Of a stretch of DNA of 64,000 bases, positions 1-7,630 are shown in pieces. The position numbers and the translations under genes were made by a program. The DNA is from Micromonospora lupini str. Lupac 08 (GTDB lineage: Bacteria > Actinomycetota > Actinomycetes > Mycobacteriales > Micromonosporaceae). How positions within the stretch are numbered: position 1 is the stretch's first letter; each line of letters opens with the position of its first letter. Location of the stretch: the NCBI RefSeq assembly GCF_000297395.2, contig NZ_HF570108.1, positions 1,823,323 through 1,887,322 on the forward strand. Direction: 5' to 3'. The notes under the pieces were generated by a model. That model did not search any database. It had not been told where the DNA came from and saw nothing but the letters and a program-made list of their open reading frames with translations.

Positions 1-1422
1 CCGGGCGTCCACCTGCTCCTGCCGGGCGTGGGCCTGCACCAGCAGCCGTTCCAGGTCACGGGCTGCGGCATCGCGCTGCTGCACCGCCGCCTGCGCCGCC
101 TTGGTGGCGGCGCGCGCCGCCTTGCCGGCGGCCGTCGCGGCGGCCACCGCCGAATCCGCCGGGACCGCCGGCACCTCGGCCACCGGGTGCTCGCATACCG
201 GGCAGGGCGCGCCGGGGTGCAGGTGCACCCGCAGGCTCACCGCCAGGTCGGTGGCCTTGGCCTCCTCGTGCGCCCGGAAGGCCGCCTCCAACTCGGCGTC
301 GGCCCGCTCGGCGTCCACCCGGGCCGCGGCCAGCGCCGCCACCGCCGTCGCGTGCTCCTCGTCCGCCGCGCGCACGGCCGCGCGGACCGTGTCGGCCTCG
401 CCGGTCAGTCGATCCCGGTCGTCGTACGCCCGCAGTTGCAGGCGCAACGCGCTCTCGTCACCGGCGCCGGCCAGCTCACCGCGCAGCTTCTCCTCCCGCT
501 CCTCGGCCAGCGACACCGTCGTGGCCGCCGCGTCGGCCTCGGCCCGCGCCGCCGTCACCGCGCGGGCCACCTCGGCCACCCCACGCGGGGCACGCACCCC
601 GGACAGCACACCCAACTCGTCGTCGAGCGCGGTCAGCGCGGCCGCCGCCTCCCGCGCGCGTGCCCGGGCCGCGGCCAGCTCCGGTACGGCCCCGGTCACC
701 GCCTCGGCCAGCTCGACCATCCGGCCCACCCGGGCGTCGGCCTCGGCCAACGCCTCGTCGTCCACCCCGGTCAGACCGGCGAGCACCTGGTCGACCGCGT
801 CCAGCCGGGCCTCCGCCTGCGCGGCGCGCGCCGTCGCCCGCTTCTGCACGTCCTCGTAGACACCGAGGCCGAGCAGGTTGACCAGGATCTGCTGCCGGGT
901 CGCCGGCTTGGCGTGCAGGAAGTCGGCGAACTGCCCCTGCGGCAGCACCACGCAGCTGGTGAACTGCTCGTACGGCAGCCCGACCGCCTCCAGCACCGCC
1001 TGCTCCATCTCGGCGGGCGTCCCGGCGATCACCTCGCCGAGGTCGTCCGGGCTCAACCCGGTGTCGAGCTTGGTCACGTCGAAGCCGGCCGGCATCACCT
1101 GCAACCCGGCGTTCGCGGTCTTCACGTTGCCCCGGCCGTCGCGGCGCACCACCCGGGTCGCCACGTACCGGGCGCCGCCGGACTCGAAGACCAGCCGGAC
1201 CCGGGCCTCGGTCGCCGACGGCGCCAGCGCGTTGGCCAGGCCCCGGGTGCCGCCCCAGCGGGGCACCGTGCCGTAGAGGGCGAAACAGATGGCGTCCAGC
1301 ACTGTGGACTTGCCCGAGCCGGTGGGGCCGATCAGCGCGAAGAAGTCGGCGTCGGTGAAGTCGACTGTCGTCTCGTCCCGGAAGACGGTGAAACCGGCCA
1401 TGTCCAACCGCATCGGCCGCAT
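1..1422 (-). CDS. sbcC: Exonuclease subunit SbcC (Rad50-like), N-terminal part; runs off the window
   Basis: Only the first 474 codons lie in the window; the C-terminal part is beyond base 1. The protein opens with MRPMRLDMAGF and has a Walker A motif GPTGSGKST at residues 32-40. An Ala/Glu/Arg-rich coiled coil follows, and the zinc hook CPVC sits at residues 407-410. These are the hallmarks of SbcC/Rad50 ATPases, which dimerise through the hook and with SbcD process DNA ends and hairpins in the cytoplasm. The ATG shares one base with the TGA of sbcD (TGATG), so translation is coupled. The opposite strand is also open but is Arg/Gly/His-rich shadow. Confidence 0.96.
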   Translation of the reverse strand, partial: MRPMRLDMAGFTVFRDETTVDFTDADFFALIGPTGSGKSTVLDAICFALYGTVPRWGGTRGLANALAPSATEARVRLVFESGGARYVATRVVRRDGRGNVKTANAGLQVMPAGFDVTKLDTGLSPDDLGEVIAGTPAEMEQAVLEAVGLPYEQFTSCVVLPQGQFADFLHAKPATRQQILVNLLGLGVYEDVQKRATARAAQAEARLDAVDQVLAGLTGVDDEALAEADARVGRMVELAEAVTGAVPELAAARARAREAAAALTALDDELGVLSGVRAPRGVAEVARAVTAARAEADAAATTVSLAEEREEKLRGELAGAGDESALRLQLRAYDDRDRLTGEADTVRAAVRAADEEHATAVAALAAARVDAERADAELEAAFRAHEEAKATDLAVSLRVHLHPGAPCPVCEHPVAEVPAVPADSAVAAATAAGKAARAATKAAQAAVQQRDAAARDLERLLVQAHARQEQVDAR

Positions 1423-2570
1423 CAGTGCTCGACCTCCTCGAAGAGCTCGTCGAAGAGGTCCCGTACGCCCTCGTCGGCGTGGCCCCGGCTGTCCAGGTAG
1501 TCGCCGAACAGTTCCCGGGGTGAACGCCCCGACCGCTGCGCGATGCGCGCGCCGCTGCCCGGCGCGGCGAGCAGCTCCGGGTCGATCCGGATCTCCAGCG
1601 CCCGGGGGAGCAGCTCCTGGATCTCCTCGCGCAGGCCGGCGCGGGGCTGCTCCCGGACGAACACGCGCAGCCAGGCGTCCGGCGCCTCGATCTCGGCGAG
1701 CTGGGCCAGGGTGCCGCGCACCGTCCGCAGCGCGCTCGCGGCGGTCACCGGCACCTCCCGCACCCGGGCGGCCGTGCTCGCGGTCACCTCGACCACCGTC
1801 ACCGAGGGCACGTTCTCCTGTTCGCCGAAGTCGACGGCGAGCGGGCTGCCGCTGTAGCGCACCGGGCACGGGCCGGCGACCTGCTGCGCCCGGTGCAGGT
1901 GGCCCAGCGCCACGTAGTGGGCGGTCGCGGGGAAGACGGTGGCCGGCACCGCGTAGCCGAGCACCGTGTGCGCGTCCCGCTCACCGCCACCTGCCGCCGC
2001 GCCGGTCACCGTCAGGTGCGCGGTGACCAGGTGCACCCGGTCCGGCTCGGCGAAGCCCTCGGTGAGGCGGCCCAGCACGCGGCCCAGGTGGTCGGCGTAC
2101 GTCTGGTTGGCCTCCGCGGCGGTCAGCTCGTACATCTCCAGCGCGCGGATCGCGTACCGCTGGGACAGGAACGGCAGCGCGGCCAGCTGCCACCGTTCCC
2201 CGCCGGCCGTGGTGCCGTCGATGACGTGCTCCGCCGGGTTTTCCCGCACGCCGCCGCGCAGCGTGATGCCGGCGGCCTCGGCCCACGGCCGCAGAGCGTC
2301 CAGCGCCGGGCCGTTGTCGTGGTTGCCGCCGATCGCGACCACGTCCGCGCCGGTGCGACGCAGCGCGGTCAACGCCCGGGTGACCAGCCGGGTCGCCTCC
2401 GAGGTCGGCGCGGCCGTGTCGTAGAGGTCACCGGCGACGATCACCAGATCCGGCTGTTCGGCACGGGCGATGTCGATCACCCCTGCCAGTACGGCCTTGT
2501 GCTCCTCGGCCCGGGACTGCCCCTTGAGCACCTTGCCCACGTGCCAGTCGGAGGTGTGCAGGATCTTCAC
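1422..2570 (-). CDS. sbcD: Exonuclease subunit SbcD (Mre11-like phosphoesterase)
   Basis: 382 residues, a normal SbcD length. The calcineurin-like phosphoesterase motifs are in order: SDWH (D8, H10), GDLYD (D48), GNHD (N83, H84) and GHLH near residue 206. These residues bind the two manganese ions in the Mre11/SbcD family. The C-terminal third is the capping domain. With SbcC it forms an ATP-dependent dsDNA exonuclease and ssDNA endonuclease that cleaves hairpins and blocked ends. It lies 18 nt downstream of the HerA-like gene in the same direction and overlaps sbcC, so the three look like one operon. Confidence 0.96.
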   Translation of the reverse strand: MKILHTSDWHVGKVLKGQSRAEEHKAVLAGVIDIARAEQPDLVIVAGDLYDTAAPTSEATRLVTRALTALRRTGADVVAIGGNHDNGPALDALRPWAEAAGITLRGGVRENPAEHVIDGTTAGGERWQLAALPFLSQRYAIRALEMYELTAAEANQTYADHLGRVLGRLTEGFAEPDRVHLVTAHLTVTGAAAGGGERDAHTVLGYAVPATVFPATAHYVALGHLHRAQQVAGPCPVRYSGSPLAVDFGEQENVPSVTVVEVTASTAARVREVPVTAASALRTVRGTLAQLAEIEAPDAWLRVFVREQPRAGLREEIQELLPRALEIRIDPELLAAPGSGARIAQRSGRSPRELFGDYLDSRGHADEGVRDLFDELFEEVEH

Positions 2571-2588
2571 AGTTGCACCGGCCCCTAC

Positions 2589-4349
2589 CTAGAACGGGAT
2601 GTCGTCGTCGGTGCCGCCGCCGGAGCCCACCACGGCGAACGGGTCGGCGGACTGGGTGATCGAGCGCAGCGTCTCCGAGGGGGCGCGGCCCGCCTCGGAA
2701 ACCCGGGTGGCCCACGCCGGGAACGGGAACTCCAGGCAGAGCGGCACCGGGATGTCCGGCTGGTTGACGAACATGGTGCCCGGCTTGGCGAGCAGCGCCC
2801 GCTGCCGCTGCGCCGGCGGCAGGAAACCGTACTCCGGACGGGACGCCTCGGCCGGGTCGAGCCGGCCGACCACCCGGATCGCCGAGTTGGTGACGATGCG
2901 CCGCTCCACCTCGCTCGCCGTCTGCTGGGCGCCGATCAGGATGACCCCGAGCGACCGCCCACGCTCGGCGATGTCGAGCAGCACCTCCTTGATGGGGGAG
3001 GAGCCCTCCCGGGGCGCGTACTTGTTGAGCTCGTCGAGGACGACGAACAGCAGCGGCTTGGCCGTGCCGGACTTCTCCTTGCGCTCGAACTCGCTCTTGA
3101 GCGTCACACCGACCACGAACCGCTGGGCCCGGTCCGGAAGGTTGTGCAGGTCCACCACCGTGACCTGGGCCGACTCGCTCGTGTTGATCGAGTGCGGGCG
3201 ACGGGTCGCCAGGTCGCCACGGATCAGCCGGGCCAGGTCCTTCTTGCTGCCGATCAGCCGGCGGGCGAACGCGTTGACGGTGCCCAGGCCGACCGCGCTG
3301 CCCGCCCAGTCGGAGCGGGTCTCGTCGTCGTTGAGCGCATCGACGATGTGGTCGACCAGGTCGCCGTAGGAGCCCAGCCGGACCCCGTCGATGCTGACCC
3401 CGCCGTCGGCGGGCTGGGCGTGGCGGGCCAGGTGCGCGGTGACCGAGTGCACGACCATCGTGTACTGCTGGCGCTCGTCGTCGGCGTCGGCGAAGACGTA
3501 CGGCAGCAGGCGGTCGGCGCAGAACTCGCTGAGCGTCCAGTAGAAGGCGTCCACCCCGGTGAGCCGGCTGCTCACGTCCGGTGTGCCGGCCGCGTCGCCG
3601 ACCCGCGGCGGGGCGTACACCCGCACGTCGGGGAAGGCGCCGGCGCTCAGGCCCAGCTTCGCGTACGCCGCCCGGGTCGGCTCGTCGAGGCGCAGGTTGG
3701 GGTGGTCGAGGAACAGCAGGTCCTCGCCCTTGACGTTGAAGATCAGCGCCTTGGCGTTCACCGCGTCGCCGCCCAGGACGCCGGAGCGGAAGACCGAGTA
3801 GAGCAGGAACGTGGCGAAGCTCGTCTTGGTGGCCACCCCGGAGATGCCGGAGATGGAGACGTGCGCGCCCCGGCTGCCGTCGAGGAAGTCGGCGTTCAGG
3901 TAGACCGGAACCCCGTCGCGGCCCATGCCCATCGGGATACGCCGCTCCATCCGGTCGAAGTGCAGCGCGCGGGCCCGCGCGTCGCCCTCGGCCCGGTGCA
4001 CCACCGCCCCCGGCGTCGGCGGCACGTAGAACTCCGGGTCGACCCGGGTGGTGGTCACCTCGGCCGCCTCCTGCACCTGCGCGGGCAGCGTGCCGTCGGC
4101 GATGGCGAACACGTCGGAGTCGAACTGGGCGCCCTCGTGCCGAGCGCGGACCTGGGTGACCACCCCGGCGATCGTCACCGGCTCCCGGTCGGGCAGCTCG
4201 CGGCGGGTGACCACCACGTCGTCGAGCTGGAGGTAGCTGCCGGGCGCCACGGCCGTCCAGAACTGCAACGGGGTGGCGTCGGCGGTGCCGAGCACCCGGC
4301 CGACCGGCTGGCCCGGGCCGTCCAGGCCGTCGTGGTCGACGTCGGTCAT
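2589..4349 (-). CDS. HerA-like ATPase (DUF87/FtsK-HerA superfamily)
   Basis: 586 residues from the ATG at 4349; the frame is open for 37 codons further upstream, but that extension is Arg/Pro-rich and looks non-coding. An N-terminal HAS-barrel-like beta domain is followed by a P-loop region GISGVATKTS (residues 168-177), a Walker B LLFVVLDE (433-440) and a GAQQTASEVERR segment near 473-484 that fits the sensor/arginine region of HerA helicases. The P-loop departs from the GxxxxGK[ST] consensus. HerA ATPases form hexameric rings that translocate duplex DNA and in archaea work with NurA, Mre11 and Rad50. Co-orientation with sbcD and sbcC suggests a role in end resection; no NurA-like gene is visible. 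Confidence 0.85.
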   Translation of the reverse strand: MTDVDHDGLDGPGQPVGRVLGTADATPLQFWTAVAPGSYLQLDDVVVTRRELPDREPVTIAGVVTQVRARHEGAQFDSDVFAIADGTLPAQVQEAAEVTTTRVDPEFYVPPTPGAVVHRAEGDARARALHFDRMERRIPMGMGRDGVPVYLNADFLDGSRGAHVSISGISGVATKTSFATFLLYSVFRSGVLGGDAVNAKALIFNVKGEDLLFLDHPNLRLDEPTRAAYAKLGLSAGAFPDVRVYAPPRVGDAAGTPDVSSRLTGVDAFYWTLSEFCADRLLPYVFADADDERQQYTMVVHSVTAHLARHAQPADGGVSIDGVRLGSYGDLVDHIVDALNDDETRSDWAGSAVGLGTVNAFARRLIGSKKDLARLIRGDLATRRPHSINTSESAQVTVVDLHNLPDRAQRFVVGVTLKSEFERKEKSGTAKPLLFVVLDELNKYAPREGSSPIKEVLLDIAERGRSLGVILIGAQQTASEVERRIVTNSAIRVVGRLDPAEASRPEYGFLPPAQRQRALLAKPGTMFVNQPDIPVPLCLEFPFPAWATRVSEAGRAPSETLRSITQSADPFAVVGSGGGTDDDIPF

Positions 4350-4450
4350 CGGGCGGGGTGGGTCGGTCGGGCAACGCGGTCGGGGCACATGCCCGTCATC
4401 CTGCCCGAGGAGTACGACAGGTCGCCACGCGACGCGGCGGAGGACACGAT

Positions 4451-4488
4451 GCCCGGTCACACTCGCGACGCTGGGTGTGTGACCGGGC
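4451..4488 (-). terminator. Hairpin terminator after the RibD-like gene
   Basis: A perfect 12-bp inverted repeat (GCCCGGTCACAC at 4451-4462 and its complement at 4477-4488, 14-nt loop) starts 10 nt beyond the stop codon of the minus-strand reductase gene and lies upstream of the HerA-like gene. Confidence 0.6.
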
Positions 4489-4497
4489 GACGGTTCG

Positions 4498-5244
4498 TCA
4501 CCCGCGGGCGTGGCGGAGCATGAGGACGCCGTCGTCGGCGGCGAGCACGTGCCGCAGCGGCAGGTGCCGGGGCGCGCCGGCGTCGCCGGCGGTGATCCGG
4601 CCCGCGCCGGGGCCGGCGAGCAGCGGCGCGACGGTGAGGCACAGCTCGTCCACCAGGTCGGCGGCGGTGAGCGCGCCGAGCAGGTGCGGGCCGCCCTCGC
4701 AGAGCAGTTGGGTCAGCCCGCGCCGGTGCAGCTCGGCGAGGCCGGCGGCGAGGTCGACCCGGTCGGTCCCGCAGCGCAGCAGGTCGGCGACGTCGGTCAG
4801 GCCGGGCGGCGGGTCGGCGTCGGCGCGGGTGAGCACGATCGGCCGGACCGGGGCGTCGGCGAAGGCGGCCTGCGCCGGGTCCAGGTCGAGAGAGCCGGAG
4901 ACGACCACCAGAGTCGGGTACGCGGCCACCCCGTTCGCCCGACGCCAGGCGCGTCGGCCCTCGTCGAGGCGGACCGCCCGGTACCCCTCGTGGCGCAGGG
5001 TGCCGGCGGCCACCACCAGGGCGTCGCAGAGCATCCGCAGCAGGCCGAAGACCCGCTTGTCCGGCTCGCCGGACAGGCCGGCGGAGTAGCCGCCCACACT
5101 TACCGCGCCGTCCAGGCTGGCGACGAAGTTGACCCGCAGCCGGGGCTGGTCGCCGCGGCGGTAGAGCGCGGTGAGCGCGGCGTCGTCGAGCGGCTCGGTG
5201 GACGGCTCGGGCCAGAGCCGCCGGATCGGGATTCCGACCGTCAT
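4498..5244 (-). CDS. Pyrimidine reductase family protein (RibD C-terminal domain)
   Basis: 248 residues forming a single RibD C-terminal / dihydrofolate-reductase-like fold. Visible motifs include RVNFVASLDGAVS near the N-terminus (residues 32-44), a LVVAAGTLRHEGY stretch and LLCEGGPHLLG in the C-terminal half. This family reduces the ribosyl side chain of a pyrimidine using NADPH in riboflavin or related deazaflavin pathways. No deaminase domain is fused, and no other rib genes are nearby, so it may be a stand-alone paralogue with another substrate. The start is the ATG at 5244, which overlaps the stop of the 39-residue Cys-rich gene by ATGA. Confidence 0.9.
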   Translation of the reverse strand: MTVGIPIRRLWPEPSTEPLDDAALTALYRRGDQPRLRVNFVASLDGAVSVGGYSAGLSGEPDKRVFGLLRMLCDALVVAAGTLRHEGYRAVRLDEGRRAWRRANGVAAYPTLVVVSGSLDLDPAQAAFADAPVRPIVLTRADADPPPGLTDVADLLRCGTDRVDLAAGLAELHRRGLTQLLCEGGPHLLGALTAADLVDELCLTVAPLLAGPGAGRITAGDAGAPRHLPLRHVLAADDGVLMLRHARG

Positions 5245-5360
5245 TCGCCGGCCGGACCGGTGACCGGAGGGGTCGGTTCGGCGGTACGGTGCTGGCAGTC
5301 GCACCAGTTCCGGCCCGGGCAGTCGTCGTGCCGCCGGGCCCGGCACGCTCGGCAGATCAT
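5241..5360 (-). CDS. 39-residue cysteine-rich (CxxC, CDCQH) putative metal-binding protein
   Basis: A short gene of 39 residues beginning MICRACRARRHDDC and containing WCDCQH. Cysteines at 3, 6, 14, 20 and 22 and histidines at 11 and 24 could bind zinc or an iron-sulfur cluster. Its TGA overlaps the ATG of the RibD-like reductase as ATGA, the coupling typical of actinobacterial operons, which supports a real gene. I recall similar tiny CxxC...WCDCxH proteins in related actinomycetes but cannot name a family. The function is unknown; a partner or metal-delivery role for the downstream reductase is only inference. It is divergent from the pRiA4b-type gene, with 34 nt between the starts. Confidence 0.7.
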   Translation of the reverse strand: MICRACRARRHDDCPGRNWCDCQHRTAEPTPPVTGPAGE

Positions 5361-5394
5361 GCTCGCAGCCTAAGCCGCCGGAGGACAGGACAGC

Positions 5395-5940
5395 ATGCCG
5401 CGTCAGATCTTCCAGTTGAAGATGTCCCTCGCCGGCGTACGTCCGCCGGTGTGGCGTCGGGTGCTCGTCCCGGCCGGCTACACGCTGGACCGGCTGCACC
5501 GGGTCGCCCAGCACGCCATGGGCTGGCGGGACTGCCACCTGCACTCGTTCGAGATCGACGCGGTGGCGTACGGCGAGCCGGACCCGGACGGGGGTCTGGC
5601 GCTGCACGACGAGCTGGACGTCCGGCTGGACGCGGTGCTCGGCAAGGGCAGCAGGTTCTCCTACACCTACGACTTCGGTGACTGGTGGGAGCACGACCTG
5701 GTCGTGGAGGACGCGCTGACCGCCGACCACGACGAGCGGTACCCGATCTGCCTGGACGGCGAAATGGCCTGCCCCCCGGAGGGCATCGGTGGGCCGCCCG
5801 GCTACCAGGCCCTGCTCGCGGCGCTTGCCGATCCGACCCGTCCGGAGTCCGCCGTGCTGCGGGGCTGGGCCGGCGACGCGTTCGACCCGACGTTCTTCGA
5901 TCCGACCGTCGCCACCACGCTGCTGCGCCGCTTCTGCTGA
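5395..5940 (+). CDS. Plasmid pRiA4b ORF-3 family protein
   Basis: 181 residues matching the pRiA4b ORF-3-like family: IFQLKMSLAGVRPPVWRRV at the start, LDRLHRVAQHAMGW, then the signature YDFGDWWEHDLVVED (around residues 91-105), and a Pro/Gly-rich CPPEGIGGPPGY segment. The family is widespread on plasmids and chromosomes; no biochemical function is established. A GGAGGA ribosome site lies about 10 nt before the ATG. It stands alone, divergent from the Cys-rich/RibD-like pair and upstream of the cellobiose operon promoter. Confidence 0.9.
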   Translation: MPRQIFQLKMSLAGVRPPVWRRVLVPAGYTLDRLHRVAQHAMGWRDCHLHSFEIDAVAYGEPDPDGGLALHDELDVRLDAVLGKGSRFSYTYDFGDWWEHDLVVEDALTADHDERYPICLDGEMACPPEGIGGPPGYQALLAALADPTRPESAVLRGWAGDAFDPTFFDPTVATTLLRRFC

Positions 5941-6008
5941 CCCCGCCTGGGCGTACGAGCCGACGTTTGTCACCTCGCGTGCCGGTCCGAAACAGGGCGG
6001 TAACGATC

Positions 6009-6022
6009 TGGGAACGCTCCCA
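6009..6022. promoter_or_regulatory. cebR box: CebR-like operator O1 (TGGGAACGCTCCCA)
   Basis: This 14-mer differs at one base from TGGGAGCGCTCCCA, the palindrome bound by CebR, the LacI-family cellobiose sensor of actinomycetes. It lies just upstream of a consensus -35 (TTGACA, 6031-6036) serving the sugar operon. Confidence 0.8.
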
Positions 6023-6030
6023 ATGGTCTA

Positions 6031-6059
6031 TTGACACCCTGGTAGCGCCCCGGCAATCT
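6031..6059 (+). promoter_or_regulatory. Promoter of the cellobiose operon
   Basis: A perfect TTGACA at 6031-6036 is followed after 17 nt by a weak -10-like CAATCT at 6054-6059. It sits between operators O1 and O2, so a repressor bound at either site would block polymerase. The -35 is convincing and the -10 is not. Confidence 0.55.
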
Positions 6060-6061
6060 CA

Positions 6062-6074
6062 TGGGAGCGCTCCC
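6062..6074. promoter_or_regulatory. cebR box: CebR-like operator O2 (TGGGAGCGCTCCC)
   Basis: Thirteen of the fourteen bases of the CebR consensus TGGGAGCGCTCCCA are matched (the final A is G here). It lies where transcription from the TTGACA promoter would start, 53 bp (about five helical turns) from operator O1. Confidence 0.85.
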
Positions 6075-6207
6075 GGGGGAGTGGCCGAAGTCTCCTTCAC
6101 AGTTCTCCCCAGATCGCCCACGACCACCGGTCCGGCGACGGCAGGGGCGCTGCAGCACCCCCCACCACGCACGACACACCAAGCCTCACCACTTGAGAGG
6201 GGTCAGG

Positions 6208-7518
6208 ATGAGCGTCACCTCACGTCGCCGCTTTGCGGCGATCGCGCTCGCGTCCGTCGCCGTACTCGCCTCGGCGACCGCCTGCGGCGGCGACGACTCG
6301 TCGTCCGACAAGGACGGCGGCAAGGTCACTCTGGTCGTCGACGTCTTCGGCGACCAGGGCTTCGGATACGAAGATCTTTACAAGCAGTACCAGACGGAGC
6401 ACCCGAACGTCACCATCCAGGAGCGCGGCAAGGGCCTCGGTCTGGGTGACTACAACACCCGGCTCACGCAGCAGATCACCGCGGGCGCGGGCGCCGGCGA
6501 CGTCGTCGCCCTCGAAGAGGGCACGATCGTGCAGTTCTTCGCGCAGGCCGACAAGTTCGTGAACCTGGCCGACCACGGCGCCAACGACCTCAAGGGCAAC
6601 TTCCTGCCGTGGAAGTGGGAGGGTGGCCTCACGCCGGACGGCAAGGTGCTCGGTCTCGGCACCGACGTCGGCGGCATGGCCGTCTGCTACCGCAGCGACC
6701 TCTTCAAGGCCGCCGGTCTGCCGACCGACCGCGAGCAGGTCGGCGCCCTCTGGCCGACGTGGGACGCCTTCATCGAGCAGGGCAAGAAGTTCACGGCCGC
6801 CGACTCGAAGCACAAGTTCGTCGACTCGGCCACCAACTTCTACAACATCGTGCTGATGCAGACGGCGGGCGCCGGCAACGGCTACACCTACTTCGACAAG
6901 AGCAACAAGCTCGTCGTCGGCGAGAACCAGGACGTGCAGGCCGCGTTCCAGCAGACCACCAAGATGATCAGCGCGGGTCTGTCGAACAACCTGCGCAGCT
7001 TCTCCAACGAGTGGAACGCCGGCTTCAAGAACGGCAGCTTCGCCACGATCGGCTGCCCGGCGTGGATGACCGGTGTCATCAAGGGTCAGGCCGGTGACGC
7101 GGCGGCCGGCAAGTGGGACGTCGCCAAGGCGCCGGGCAACGGCGGCAACTGGGGCGGTTCCTGGCTGGCCGTGCCGAAGTCCAGCAAGCACCAGAAGGAA
7201 GCCGCCGAGCTGGCCAAGTACCTGACGACCGCCAAGAGCCAGACCGAGGCGTTCAAGAAGGTCGGTAACCTGCCCTCGTCGCCGCAGGCGCTCAACGACC
7301 CGGCAGTGCTCTCCGCCACCAACGACTACTTCAGCAAGGCGCCGATCGGCAAGATCTTCGCCGCCGGCGCGAGCGAGCTGAAGCCGGTCTACCTCGGCCC
7401 GAAGAACCAGGCGGTCCGGGACGCGGTCGAGAACGCGCTGCGCAGCATCGAGCAGGGCAAGGCCGCTGACGCCGCTTGGCAGGACGCGGTGAAGAACGGC
7501 CAGGCCGCAGGCAAGTAA
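6208..7518 (+). CDS. cebE: Cellobiose/cello-oligosaccharide ABC transporter substrate-binding lipoprotein (CebE-like)
   Basis: 436 residues. The N-terminus has an Arg-rich start, a hydrophobic segment and a lipobox-like ATAC, so it is an exported lipoprotein anchored at the outer membrane face. The remainder is an extracellular solute-binding protein of family 1. The ATG at 6208 is preceded by GAGAGGGGTCAGG; the frame is open upstream to 6061, but that part has no signal sequence. It is the first gene of the operon with two permeases, a GH1 beta-glucosidase and a LacI regulator, behind two CebR-like operators. This points to cellobiose and longer cellodextrins as ligands. The ATPase (normally MsiK) is not encoded here. 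Confidence 0.9.
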   Translation: MSVTSRRRFAAIALASVAVLASATACGGDDSSSDKDGGKVTLVVDVFGDQGFGYEDLYKQYQTEHPNVTIQERGKGLGLGDYNTRLTQQITAGAGAGDVVALEEGTIVQFFAQADKFVNLADHGANDLKGNFLPWKWEGGLTPDGKVLGLGTDVGGMAVCYRSDLFKAAGLPTDREQVGALWPTWDAFIEQGKKFTAADSKHKFVDSATNFYNIVLMQTAGAGNGYTYFDKSNKLVVGENQDVQAAFQQTTKMISAGLSNNLRSFSNEWNAGFKNGSFATIGCPAWMTGVIKGQAGDAAAGKWDVAKAPGNGGNWGGSWLAVPKSSKHQKEAAELAKYLTTAKSQTEAFKKVGNLPSSPQALNDPAVLSATNDYFSKAPIGKIFAAGASELKPVYLGPKNQAVRDAVENALRSIEQGKAADAAWQDAVKNGQAAGK

Positions 7519-7532
7519 CGGCTGTGACGCGC

Positions 7533-7567
7533 TCACGGGTGGTGCCGGACTCCGGCACCACCCGTGA
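7533..7567 (+). terminator. Intra-operon hairpin between binding-protein and permease genes
   Basis: A perfect 16-bp stem (TCACGGGTGGTGCCGG at 7533-7548) with a 3-nt loop lies 15 nt after the binding-protein stop and before the permease genes. It could attenuate transcription or protect the upstream mRNA, making the lipoprotein more abundant than the permeases. Confidence 0.7.
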
Positions 7568-7630
7568 ACCCGCGTCGGAACGCCCTGCCGCGGCGCCCGC
7601 GACGGTGCCGCCGAGTGTGAAGGAACGCTC

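Noticed and set aside
28-1500. Long plus-strand open frames opposite sbcC
   Set aside because: They are Arg/Gly/His-rich, lack a ribosome site and any domain, and lie antisense to a clear SbcC with Walker A and zinc hook.
1893-4523. 876-codon plus-strand open frame
   Set aside because: It is antisense to sbcD and the HerA-like gene, with composition typical of high-GC shadow frames.
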